Of a DNA stretch of 6,180 bases, positions 1-5,956 are shown piece by piece (position 1 is the stretch's first letter; each line of letters starts with the position of its first letter). The stretch covers positions 120,102 to 126,281 of the forward strand of contig CP059264.1 in NCBI GenBank assembly GCA_013693915.1, in the 5' to 3' direction. Origin of the DNA: Dechloromonas sp. Lineage in GTDB: Bacteria > Pseudomonadota > Gammaproteobacteria > Burkholderiales > Rhodocyclaceae. Under the pieces are notes generated by a model. The model saw only the letters and a list, made by a program, of their open reading frames with translations, searched no databases and was not told the DNA's origin. A program made the translations under genes and the position numbers.

Positions 1-225
1 CCCGCCCTCGTTCGCCGCGCCGCCGACAACTTCCGGATCCGCTACGCCAAAGTGCGCGAACCCGGTTCCGACAATTACGCGGTCGACCACTCGGCAGGCA
101 TGATTTTGCTCGGCCCCGACGGCCAGTTCATCAAGAAGTTCGCCTTCGCGACGCCGGTCGATGAAATTTCCGCGCAACTTCGCGAGATTCTCGGCGCCCG
201 TCCGGTCCCGCCGACCCAACGCTGA
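1..225 (+). CDS. SCO1/SenC family copper chaperone, C-terminal fragment
   Basis: This is the last 74 codons of a gene that begins before the window, ending at TGA 223-225. The motif YAVDHSAGMILLGPDG (fragment residues 26-41) matches the C-terminal part of the SCO1/SenC/PrrC thioredoxin-fold family. In that family the His of the V-D-H-S motif (here His30, codon 88-90) is the third copper ligand beside the CxxxC pair, which would lie upstream of the window and cannot be checked. The family works at the periplasmic face of the inner membrane, delivering copper to the CuA site of cytochrome c oxidase or reducing it. The tail ends with a short helix (VDEISAQLREIL), as expected for the last helix of the fold. 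Family call is fairly sure; the exact role is inferred because only the C-terminus is visible. Confidence 0.8.
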   Translation, partial: PALVRRAADNFRIRYAKVREPGSDNYAVDHSAGMILLGPDGQFIKKFAFATPVDEISAQLREILGARPVPPTQR

Positions 226-232
226 TCCCGCA

Positions 233-261
233 TTGACTTTTCACGGCCCGCTCGGTATCGT
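233..261 (+). promoter_or_regulatory. Sigma70-like promoter of the metX leader
   Basis: TTGACT at 233-238 (5 of 6 matches to the -35 consensus) is followed by exactly 17 bases and then TATCGT at 256-261 (4 of 6 matches to the -10). Transcription would start near 267-269, just upstream of the riboswitch aptamer that begins at about 285, which is the geometry expected for a riboswitch leader. The promoter starts only eight bases after the stop of the SCO1/SenC gene, so metX has its own transcription start. No experimental start is available; the call rests on matches and placement. Confidence 0.6.
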
Positions 262-284
262 CCGCAGCACGCTGGCACGCCAGC

Positions 285-337
285 CGCGCCGATTTGAGCT
301 CTGCTTGCGGGCGCTTCACAAATACTGCTAAAACGGG
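285..337 (+). ncRNA. SAM-II (SAM_alpha) riboswitch aptamer upstream of metX
   Basis: The stretch fits the SAM-II H-type pseudoknot recalled from known aptamers. P1 is formed by GCGCC 286-290 with GGCGC 310-314. The loop holds the conserved GATTTGA (291-297) and GCTTGC (303-308). The 3' strand carries CAAA (318-321 region) and the hallmark GCTAAAA (327-333) followed by CGGG (334-337). Plausible pseudoknot pairs are G307-C328 and C308-G327, then U300-G337, C301-G336, U302-G335 and G303-C334, two of them wobbles. The U triplet 293-295, U306 and U329-A331 correspond to residues that line the SAM site in the solved structure. SAM-II elements are known mainly upstream of metA/metX-type genes in alpha- and some other proteobacteria, so the downstream gene supports the call. 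Binding should lower expression when SAM is plentiful. Alignment was by eye, without a covariance search. Confidence 0.82.
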
Positions 338-341
338 AACT

Positions 342-382
342 ACCCGGTTCGCGTTTGTTGGCCAACCGGGTTTTATTGTTTT
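342..382 (+). terminator. Intrinsic-terminator-like hairpin in the metX leader (riboswitch expression platform)
   Basis: ACCCGGTT (342-349) pairs perfectly with AACCGGGT (364-371), an 8-bp stem. After a C-C mismatch, two more pairs (351-362, 352-361) close an 8-nt loop. The stem runs straight into a U-rich tail at 371-382, ten U of twelve. The hairpin begins five bases after the SAM-II aptamer and ends ten bases before the metX ATG, so it is best read as an attenuator for metX and not as the end of the SCO1/SenC gene, although the latter cannot be excluded. The upper left arm can alternatively pair with aptamer bases 334-337 (CGGG with CCCG 343-346), which would give an antiterminator. Confidence 0.7.
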
Positions 383-392
383 CGGGAACACC

Positions 393-1517
393 ATGCCAGG
401 ACAATCCGTCGGCGTCGTCGAATCGCAACGCGCCCATTTCGACCAGCCGCTGCATCTGCGCAGCGGCAGCGTTCTGCCGGCCTACGAACTGGTCTATGAG
501 ACCTACGGCACGCTTAACGCCGCCAGATCGAACGCCATCCTCGTCTGTCACGCGCTTTCCGGTCACCATCATGTCGCCGGCCATTACGCCGACCAGCCCG
601 ACAACATCGGCTGGTGGGACAACATCGTCGGTCCCGGGCGGCCGCTCGATACCGACCGCTTCTTCATCGTCGGCGTGAACAACCTGGGCGGCTGCCACGG
701 ATCGACCGGGCCGTCGTCGCTCAACCCGGCGACCGGCAAGCCCTGGGGCGCCGCCTTCCCGATGGTCGCGGTCATCGACTGGGTCCACGCCCAGGCGCGG
801 CTGGCCGACCGGCTCGGCATCGAAAGCTGGGCCGCGATCATGGGCGGCAGCCTCGGCGGCATGCAGGCGCTGCGCTGGAGCATCACCTACCCAGAGCGCG
901 TGCGCAACGCCATCGTCATCGCCGCTGCGCCCAGGCTGTCGGCGCAGAACATCGCCTTCAACGACGTGGCCCGCCAGGCCATCCTGACCGACCCCGATTT
1001 CCACGGCGGCAACTACTACGAGTACGGCACGCGCCCGGTGCGCGGGCTGCGGCTGGCGCGCATGCTCGGCCACATCACTTATCTGTCCGACGACCAGATG
1101 GGCGAGAAATTCGGCCGCGAATTGCGCAATTCGGCCTTCTCCTTCGGTTTCGGCGTTGAATTCGAAGTCGAATCCTACCTTCGCCACCAGGGCGACAAGT
1201 TCGCCGGCCATTTCGACGCCAACACCTACCTGCTGATGACCAAGGCGCTCGATTATTTCGACCCGGCGCGCGAGGACAACGGCAACCTGACCGCGACCAT
1301 GGCGCGCAGCAAGGCCAATTTCCTGATCGTTTCGTTTTCGACGGACTGGCGCTTCTCGCCGGCGCGTTCGAAGGAGATGGTGGCCGCCCTGCTCGCCGCC
1401 GGGCGCGACGTTTCGTATGCGGAAATCGGACTCAACTTCGGCCACGACTCATTCCTGATGGACGACGCGCACTATCACGGCGTGATCGATGCCTACCTGC
1501 GGAACATCAAGCCATGA
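393..1517 (+). CDS. metX: Homoserine O-acyltransferase MetX (probably the succinyl type)
   Basis: A cytoplasmic alpha/beta-hydrolase-fold enzyme that transfers an acyl group from acyl-CoA to the hydroxyl of homoserine, the first committed step of methionine synthesis. The 374 residues are the usual length. Family signatures are [12 protein letters not shown] near residues 50-60, [12 protein letters not shown] near 95-105, and the nucleophile elbow GGSLGG. The catalytic triad is visible: Ser153, Asp318 (in STDWRFSP) and His351 (in NFGHDSF). ATG 393 is chosen because the protein then begins like other MetX proteins (MPGQSVGV) with GGGA five bases upstream; the in-frame TTG at 294 lies inside the riboswitch. 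Proteobacterial MetX proteins accompanied by MetW are often succinyltransferases, and Arg320 sits at the position linked to acyl-CoA choice, so succinyl-CoA is the likely donor; this is inference. The stop overlaps metW by four bases (ATGA). Confidence 0.95.
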   Translation: MPGQSVGVVESQRAHFDQPLHLRSGSVLPAYELVYETYGTLNAARSNAILVCHALSGHHHVAGHYADQPDNIGWWDNIVGPGRPLDTDRFFIVGVNNLGGCHGSTGPSSLNPATGKPWGAAFPMVAVIDWVHAQARLADRLGIESWAAIMGGSLGGMQALRWSITYPERVRNAIVIAAAPRLSAQNIAFNDVARQAILTDPDFHGGNYYEYGTRPVRGLRLARMLGHITYLSDDQMGEKFGRELRNSAFSFGFGVEFEVESYLRHQGDKFAGHFDANTYLLMTKALDYFDPAREDNGNLTATMARSKANFLIVSFSTDWRFSPARSKEMVAALLAAGRDVSYAEIGLNFGHDSFLMDDAHYHGVIDAYLRNIKP

Positions 1518-2113
1518 CGAATACCCTGGGCCGCGCCGACTTCGACCTCATCACCGCCTGGATCGCCCCGGGCGACCGCGTGCTCGACCTCGGCTGCGGC
1601 GATGGCACGCTGCTCAAGCACCTGATCGAGACGCGGGGTGTGCATGGCTGGGGCGTCGAAATCGACGATGCCACTGTCCTCGCCGCGATCCGCAACGGTA
1701 TTAACGTCATCCAGGGCAACCTGGAAAAGGGCCTTGACGAATTCGCCGACCAGGCGTTCGACCATGTCGTGCTGTCGCGCACGCTGCAGACGGTGCGCCA
1801 CACCGAGGGCATCCTGCGCGAGATGCTGCGGGTCGGCCGCGAGGCGGTCGTCTCCTTCCCCAACTTCGCCTACTGGAAGAACCTGCGCTCGGTGCTCGAG
1901 GGCCGCATGCCGGTTTCCGAAGACCTTCCCTACCAGTGGTACGACTCGCCCAACGTGCGCTTCTTCACGCTGCTCGACTTCGAGGATCTGTGCGCCCGGA
2001 TGGGTCTGGTCATCCGCGAGCGCCACGTCCTCGACGAGGAAGGCAATCCGGTCGAGGACGAAGTCAATTTTCTTGGCAGCCTGGCCGTTTACCGCCTGAC
2101 CCTGAACCGCTGA
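1514..2113 (+). CDS. metW: Methionine biosynthesis protein MetW
   Basis: A 199-residue protein of the MetW family, with a class I SAM-dependent methyltransferase fold. Motif I is clear at residues 25-31 (DLGCGDG), with the acidic end of the second strand at GVEIDD (near 48-53) and a motif IV-like region around [10 protein letters not shown]. MetW is found beside metX in many proteobacteria. Published work on the succinyl-type MetX (recalled, not checked here) reports that MetW is needed for MetX activity; its own methylation substrate, if any, is not established. Translation is coupled: its ATG overlaps the metX stop in ATGA (1514-1517), which implies balanced production of the two partners and shared control by the SAM-responsive leader. 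Length is normal and no key residue appears lost. Confidence 0.95.
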   Translation: MTNTLGRADFDLITAWIAPGDRVLDLGCGDGTLLKHLIETRGVHGWGVEIDDATVLAAIRNGINVIQGNLEKGLDEFADQAFDHVVLSRTLQTVRHTEGILREMLRVGREAVVSFPNFAYWKNLRSVLEGRMPVSEDLPYQWYDSPNVRFFTLLDFEDLCARMGLVIRERHVLDEEGNPVEDEVNFLGSLAVYRLTLNR

Positions 2114-3372
2114 TGCCGGCCTGGCTCGCGGCGCTGCTGACGCGGAAGATGCTGATCTGCGTCTTCACCGGGTTCAGTTCCGGCCTGCCGCTCTACCTGC
2201 TGCTCAACCTGCTGCCGGCCTGGCTGAGGAGCGAGGGCGTCGATCTCAAGACAATCGGCTTCTTCGCGCTGATCCAGTTTCCCTACACCTGGAAATTCCT
2301 CTGGTCGCCGCTGCTCGACCGCTACAGCATCCCCGGCTTCGGCCGCCGGCGCGGCTGGATGCTGCTGACCCAGATCGGCCTGCTGCTATCGATCGGCTTT
2401 CTCGGCGGCCTGAACCCGCAGGAGAATATCTGGCCCATCCTGTGGCTCGCCGCACTGCTCGCCTTTTTGTCGGGAACGCAGGACATCGCGGTCGACGCCT
2501 TCAGAAGGGAGATATTGAACGACAACGAACTCGGCCTCGGCAACGCCGTGCATGTGAACGCCTACCGCATTGCCGGCCTGGTGCCCGGCTCGCTGTCGCT
2601 GATCCTCGCCGACCGGCTGCCGTGGAACGACGTGTTCTGGATCACCAGCGCCTTCATGATCCCGGGCATGGTCATGGCTTGGCTGGTCCGCGAACCGGTC
2701 GTCACGGGCAAGCCGAAAACCCTGCGCCAGGCGGTGACCGAACCCTTCCACGAATTCATCAACCGTCAGGGCTGGCGCGGCGCCGTCATGGTGCTCGCCT
2801 TCATCTTCCTCTACAAGCTCGGCGACAGCCTGTGCACCGCGCTGGCGACGCCGTTCTACCTCGACATGGGCTTCACCAAGACCGACATCGGCCTGATCGC
2901 CAAGCATGCCGGGCTGTGGCCGGCGGTGATCGGTGCCCTGCTCGGCGGGCTGTGGATGGTTCGGCTGGGGATCAACCGGGCGCTCTGGCTGTTCGGAGTG
3001 GTGCAACTGGTGTCGATCTTCGGCTTCGCCTGGCTCGCCGCGCAAGGTCACTTCACCAGCATCGGTGCCGGCGAGCGCGTCGCGCTGGCGTTCGTAATCG
3101 GCCTCGAAGCGCTGGGGGTCGGGCTCGGCACGGCGGCCTTCGTCGCCTTCATCGCCCGCTCGACGCACCCTGCCTACACGGCGACGCAGATGGCGCTATT
3201 TACCAGCCTGGCGGCAGTGCCGCGCACCTTCATCAACGCCTCGGCCGGCTGGCTGGTGGAAGCGCTGGGCTGGAACAGCTTCTTCTGGCTGTGCGCCGCG
3301 CTGGCCGTGCCGGGAATGGTCCTGCTGCTCAAGGTCGCCCCGTGGCACGCACGGGAAACGAAGCCGGGTTAG
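2113..3372 (+). CDS. ampG: AmpG-like muropeptide permease (MFS transporter)
   Basis: A 419-residue inner-membrane protein made almost wholly of hydrophobic segments, about twelve by eye, of the major facilitator superfamily. AmpG features include GFSSGLPLYLLL at the first membrane helix, the charged loop GRRRGW after helix 2, GTQDIAVDAFR near residues 121-131 and YKLGD at 234-238. AmpG brings GlcNAc-anhydroMurNAc-peptides from the periplasm into the cytoplasm for cell-wall recycling and, in some species, beta-lactamase induction. It is shorter than the E. coli protein (about 490 residues, 14 helices) and resembles the shorter 12-helix AmpG-like proteins. ATG 2113 overlaps the last base of the metW stop (TGATG); an upstream in-frame start would overlap metW by nearly 180 bases and give a non-membrane, arginine-rich leader, so it is rejected. 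The substrate is assigned by family only. Confidence 0.88.
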   Translation: MPAWLAALLTRKMLICVFTGFSSGLPLYLLLNLLPAWLRSEGVDLKTIGFFALIQFPYTWKFLWSPLLDRYSIPGFGRRRGWMLLTQIGLLLSIGFLGGLNPQENIWPILWLAALLAFLSGTQDIAVDAFRREILNDNELGLGNAVHVNAYRIAGLVPGSLSLILADRLPWNDVFWITSAFMIPGMVMAWLVREPVVTGKPKTLRQAVTEPFHEFINRQGWRGAVMVLAFIFLYKLGDSLCTALATPFYLDMGFTKTDIGLIAKHAGLWPAVIGALLGGLWMVRLGINRALWLFGVVQLVSIFGFAWLAAQGHFTSIGAGERVALAFVIGLEALGVGLGTAAFVAFIARSTHPAYTATQMALFTSLAAVPRTFINASAGWLVEALGWNSFFWLCAALAVPGMVLLLKVAPWHARETKPG

Positions 3373-3383
3373 CCTGTCGTCGC

Positions 3384-3399
3384 CGGGCGGCAACGCCTG
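3384..3399. terminator. Possible hairpin between convergent ampG and yqjK
   Basis: In the 33-base gap between the convergent stops, CGGGCG (3384-3389) pairs with CGCCTG (3394-3399), with one G-T wobble, around a GCAA tetraloop of the stable GNRA class. An alternative 5-bp hairpin uses 3390-3394 and 3399-3403. Neither has a T-run on either side, so this is not a canonical intrinsic terminator. It could slow polymerase from either direction or mean nothing in GC-rich DNA. Confidence 0.25.
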
Positions 3400-3405
3400 T
3401 TGCGG

Positions 3406-3699
3406 TCAACGTGCTCCGAGGAGCGAATTCCGCACCGTCTGCCAGCCACGCCAGACGTAGAATGCGCGTTTGCCCCAGCGCCAGCTTCGCCTCGGACTGA
3501 TGACGACGACGACGGCAACCGTGACACCAACCACCTCCGGGTGGGCCTTCAACCAGTCCACACCGGCAAGCGCCTTGTCGGCAGCGCCCAGCACACGTTC
3601 GAGACCGCCCGAATGACTCGCCAGCGCAGTGCGCTGCTGCGCAATGCGCGCCCGCAACTCACCCTGATGCCGCGCAAGCTCACGCGCGCGATCGTTCAC
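3406..3699 (-). CDS. yqjK: YqjK-like membrane-associated protein
   Basis: A 97-residue protein and the last gene of the minus-strand yqjDEK set. The N-terminal half is polar and likely helical (residues 1-45, rich in Arg, Glu, Gln and Ala). A short hydrophobic stretch follows at about 54-67 (VVGVTVAVVVVIS), then a basic, tryptophan-rich tail with SWRWGKRAFYVWRGWQ. This pattern and position match the YqjK-like family (about 99 residues in E. coli), whose biochemical function is unknown. It starts with GTG: the codon at 3699-3697 overlaps the yqjE stop as GTGA (3696-3699), so translation is coupled. It is identified as much by neighbourhood as by sequence, so the symbol is somewhat tentative. 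Confidence 0.8.
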   Translation of the reverse strand: MNDRARELARHQGELRARIAQQRTALASHSGGLERVLGAADKALAGVDWLKAHPEVVGVTVAVVVVISPRRSWRWGKRAFYVWRGWQTVRNSLLGAR

Positions 3700-4100
3700 T
3701 GCTTGTCCATCGCCCGCTGCAACTGTGCCATGTCAGTCTCCAGTTCGGCGAGGCTGGCACGGAGCAGCCGGCTTGGCTGGGAAATCTGGCGGCGCAGGGC
3801 CAGAACGAGAAACACGGCCGTCATCAGGAAAAACCCCGCCGCCAGCCCGAAGACCAGAACGCGCTGCTCCCAGAAGACGAGAGCGATGAAGGCGACCAGC
3901 AGGACCAGCCCGACCGCGAAGAGAAAGGCCGCCCCGACCGCCGTGGCCCACAGCGACATGAGGCGGTACTTTTCCTCCTCGACCTCGTTTACGAGGAGTT
4001 CCGCACGCGTCTTGCCGATCGCGAGCAGCGTCAGGATCAGGTTCTTCAGGGAAACGAACAACCTTTCGCGGCTCGCTTCGCCTCGCGATCCGGCGGGCAT
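3696..4100 (-). CDS. yqjE: YqjE / phage-holin-superfamily inner-membrane protein
   Basis: A 134-residue protein with two membrane helices (about 50-76 and 81-102) separated by a short turn (WEQR). A cytoplasmic amphipathic helix with the acidic cluster EVEEEK (39-44) precedes the first helix, and a polar C-terminal helix follows the second. This is the layout of the YqjE/putative actinobacterial holin-X family (phage holin superfamily III). Despite the family name it is a chromosomal housekeeping protein with no phage genes nearby, and its function is not known. ATG 4100 lies four bases after the yqjD stop and has no good ribosome-binding site, so translation probably continues from yqjD. The stop overlaps the GTG of yqjK. 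Confidence 0.87.
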   Translation of the reverse strand: MPAGSRGEASRERLFVSLKNLILTLLAIGKTRAELLVNEVEEEKYRLMSLWATAVGAAFLFAVGLVLLVAFIALVFWEQRVLVFGLAAGFFLMTAVFLVLALRRQISQPSRLLRASLAELETDMAQLQRAMDKQ

Positions 4101-4104
4101 GGGC

Positions 4105-4419
4105 TTAACGGCGGCCGATCAGGACACCGAGGGCAAGACCGAGGGCGGCGGCAACGCCGATCGCCTGCCACGGACGCTCATGGACGAAGTCGTCGGTGGC
4201 GCGCGCTGCTGCCTTGGTCCGGTCGCGCAGATCCGCTTCGGCATCGGCCAGCCGCTCCTTGGCGTCGCGCAGGCGGATGGCGATGCGCTCGCGCAACTCG
4301 CCCGCCTTTTCGCCGGCGGCGCCGGCCGTGCTGCGCAACAACTCCTCGGTATCGGAAACCACGACCTTCAGATCGGAAACCAGCTTTTCCTTGTTGGAAA
4401 CACCCATTTCGTCAGACAT
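4105..4419 (-). CDS. yqjD: YqjD/ElaB (DUF883) family tail-anchored ribosome-associated protein
   Basis: A 104-residue protein with a long charged helical region (about 10-75, alternating Glu, Arg, Lys and Ala, coiled-coil-like). The family hallmark is at the C-terminus: HERPWQAIGVAAALGLALG (80-98), a single membrane helix ending in GRR. In E. coli, YqjD and its paralogues ElaB and YgaM are inner-membrane tail-anchored proteins that bind ribosomes and are made in stationary phase. The start was chosen from three in-frame options. ATG 4419 has GGGAG (4431-4427) seven bases upstream. ATG 4425 would leave a single base, and 4497 would give an atypical Cys/Arg leader overlapping the neighbouring nuclease gene. 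First gene of the yqjD-yqjE-yqjK order, the same order as in enterobacteria. Confidence 0.9.
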   Translation of the reverse strand: MSDEMGVSNKEKLVSDLKVVVSDTEELLRSTAGAAGEKAGELRERIAIRLRDAKERLADAEADLRDRTKAAARATDDFVHERPWQAIGVAAALGLALGVLIGRR

Positions 4420-4456
4420 TTTCATTCTCCCGGTTGACAGTTGATCACATTTACAG

Positions 4457-4483
4457 ATTATCCCCTTCGGGCGACGAAAGCAA
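4457..4483 (-). promoter_or_regulatory. Candidate promoter for yqjDEK
   Basis: Reading the minus strand, GATAAT (4462-4457) matches the -10 consensus at 5 of 6 positions and would start transcription near 4450, giving a leader of about 30 bases before the yqjD ATG. The -35 is poor: TTGCTT (4483-4478) is 15 bases away and GAATTG (4486-4481) is 18 bases away. A good -10 with a weak -35 is compatible with the stationary-phase (RpoS) control known for E. coli yqjD, but this is inference. Readthrough from the nuclease gene upstream is also possible. Confidence 0.35.
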
Positions 4484-4484
4484 T

Positions 4485-5267
4485 TCACAGAATCCATTTG
4501 TAATCGATGACCAGCGGCGCGTGATCGGAGAAGCGTTCGCCCTTGTAAACATCAGCCCGCCTCGCGCCGGCTGCGAATTCGGGCGTGGCGACCTGATAGT
4601 CGATCCGCCAGCCGACATTCTTCGCCCAGGCCTGCCCGCGATTGCTCCACCAGGTATAGGAGTCCCCGGATGCTTCGGGATGAAGGCGGCGATAGACATC
4701 GACCCAACCATGATCGTCGAAGACCCGGGTCATCCAGGCGCGTTCCTCGGGCAGGAAGCCGGAATTCTTCTGGTTGGATCGCCAGTTCTTCAGATCGATT
4801 TCCTTGTGGGCTATGTTCCAGTCGCCGCACAGGACGATCTCCCGCCCTTCGGCGCGCAAGGCGGCAAGGTGCGGGAGGAAGGCGTCGAGAAAGCGGAACT
4901 TGGCTTCCTGACGTTCGGGCGACGACGAGCCTGACGGCAGATAGAGCGAAATGACCGACAGGTTTCCAAGATCGGCGCGGAGGTAGCGCCCTTCGCCATC
5001 GAACTCGCCATTCCCGAAACCTTCGATCACGCGCTCGGGCCTTTTCCGGCACCAGATGCCGACGCCGCTGTAACCCTTCTTTTCCGCAACATGATAGAAG
5101 GCATACATGCCGTCCGGGGCCAGCATTTCGGTGGCAAGGTCCGGCAACTGCGCCTTCAGTTCCTGGAGACAGACGATATCCGGCGCCTGCGCGACCACCC
5201 AAGCCAGCAGGTTCTTGCTCCAGGCGCTACGGATACCGTTGAGATTCAGGGAAATGATGCGTAACAT
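4485..5267 (-). CDS. xth: Exodeoxyribonuclease III-family AP endonuclease
   Basis: A 260-residue enzyme of the endonuclease/exonuclease/phosphatase fold that cuts DNA at abasic sites and removes 3' blocks in base-excision repair. Active-site motifs are all present: NLNGIR (Asn8, Asn10), QELK with metal ligand Glu36, KKGYSGVGI (63-71), GDWNIAHKEID (148-158, with Asp149 and Asn151) and SDHAPL with Asp248-His249. Length matches ExoIII/ExoA proteins. ATG 5267 gives the standard start MLRIISLNLNG, though only a weak ribosome-binding site precedes it. It is divergent from pyrE with 47 bases between. In Pseudomonas the homologue beside pyrE is Crc, which by my recollection has lost these catalytic residues; this protein keeps them, so it should be a real nuclease. 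ExoIII and ExoA subtypes cannot be told apart with certainty by eye. Confidence 0.93.
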   Translation of the reverse strand: MLRIISLNLNGIRSAWSKNLLAWVVAQAPDIVCLQELKAQLPDLATEMLAPDGMYAFYHVAEKKGYSGVGIWCRKRPERVIEGFGNGEFDGEGRYLRADLGNLSVISLYLPSGSSSPERQEAKFRFLDAFLPHLAALRAEGREIVLCGDWNIAHKEIDLKNWRSNQKNSGFLPEERAWMTRVFDDHGWVDVYRRLHPEASGDSYTWWSNRGQAWAKNVGWRIDYQVATPEFAAGARRADVYKGERFSDHAPLVIDYKWIL

Positions 5268-5314
5268 TGAAGCTTTTCGTGCCGCGTTGGTAGCACTCGC
5301 GGAAATGGAAGAGA

Positions 5315-5956
5315 ATGGACTTTCGTCAGGAATTCATTGAATTCGCACTAGGCTGCAAGGTATTGCGCTTCGGCGAATTCACGACCAAGGCTGGGCGCCT
5401 TTCGCCTTATTTCTTCAACGCCGGGCTGTTCAACGACGGGCAGTCGCTGGGCCGGCTGTCCGAATTCTACGCCAGGGCGGCCGAAGCCGGCGGCGTCGAT
5501 TTCGACATGCTGTTCGGTCCGGCCTACAAGGGCATCCCGCTGGTCGCCGCCATCGCCGTCGCGCTGGCGCAACGCGGCCGGAATTTTCCGTTCGCCTACA
5601 ATCGCAAGGAAGCCAAGGATCACGGCGAGGGCGGCAGCATCGTCGGCGCGCCGCTCGCGGGCCGCGTGCTGATCGTCGATGACGTTATCTCCGCCGGCAC
5701 CTCGGTGCGCGAGTCGGTCGACCTGATCCGTGGCGCCGGCGCCACCCCGGCCGGTGTGCTGATCGCGCTGGACCGCCAAGAGCGCGGGCAGGGAGAACTC
5801 TCCGCAGTCCAGGAAGTCAGGCGCGACTACGGCATCCCGGTGATCGCCGTCGCCGGCTTGCGTGACCTGATGGCCTATCTTGAATATCATCCGCAATTCT
5901 CTTCTCACAAGACCGCAGTCGAACGTTACAGGGAGCAATATGGTGTCAGTCAATAA
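5315..5956 (+). CDS. pyrE: Orotate phosphoribosyltransferase
   Basis: A cytoplasmic enzyme, a homodimer in the family, that joins orotate to PRPP to give orotidine 5'-phosphate, the fifth step of de novo pyrimidine synthesis. The 213 residues equal the E. coli length. Visible signatures are [20 protein letters not shown] (20-39, with Lys25), GPAYKGIP (68-75), the mobile catalytic loop [12 protein letters not shown] (96-107, with Arg97, Lys98, Lys101 and His103) and the PRPP-binding motif [13 protein letters not shown] (118-130, with Asp122-Asp123). ATG 5315 gives the family N-terminus ([11 protein letters not shown]) and has a purine-rich GGAAGAG just upstream. No convincing promoter or pyrimidine attenuator is seen in the 47 bases before it, so the promoter may lie within the divergent nuclease gene. 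Its last 17 bases overlap the start of the next gene. Confidence 0.97.
   Translation: MDFRQEFIEFALGCKVLRFGEFTTKAGRLSPYFFNAGLFNDGQSLGRLSEFYARAAEAGGVDFDMLFGPAYKGIPLVAAIAVALAQRGRNFPFAYNRKEAKDHGEGGSIVGAPLAGRVLIVDDVISAGTSVRESVDLIRGAGATPAGVLIALDRQERGQGELSAVQEVRRDYGIPVIAVAGLRDLMAYLEYHPQFSSHKTAVERYREQYGVSQ

Noticed and set aside
294..392. TTG start giving MetX a 33-residue N-terminal extension
   Set aside because: The extension would read through the riboswitch and terminator hairpin. MetX proteins start at about the ATG at 393, which has a nearby GGGA.
75..1445. Long open frame on the minus strand (over 450 codons) across metX
   Set aside because: It is antisense to a clearly conserved gene, its translation is a low-complexity Arg/Gly/Val/Asp-rich string with no family motif, and such open frames are common opposite GC-rich genes.
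1936..2112. Upstream extension of the ampG frame into metW
   Set aside because: The extra residues are Arg/Pro-rich, unlike any permease N-terminus, and overlap a conserved gene. ATG 2113 overlaps the metW stop as expected for coupled genes.
2386..3168. Minus-strand open frame of about 260 codons inside ampG
   Set aside because: Antisense shadow of the permease, rich in His/Glu/Arg/Gln with no recognisable domain.
3413..3424. Palindrome GCTCCGAGGAGC
   Set aside because: A short, isolated palindrome inside the yqjK 3' coding end, without partner copies or a regulatory position.
3400..4437. Plus-strand open frame of about 345 codons opposite yqjDEK
   Set aside because: The minus strand carries three recognisable, coupled genes with proper membrane segments. 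The plus-strand product is Arg/Thr/Ser-rich and featureless.
4434..4456. CRP- or FNR-like operator near yqjD (TGTGATCA, TTGATC)
   Set aside because: Only half-sites match; no second half with the right spacing.
4460..4484. Terminator after the nuclease gene
   Set aside because: Only a three-pair CCC-GAA-GGG stem and no T-run following on the minus strand.
5267..5296. pyrE promoter TTGAAG-N18-TAGCAC
   Set aside because: The -10 matches only about half the consensus; no better than expected by chance.
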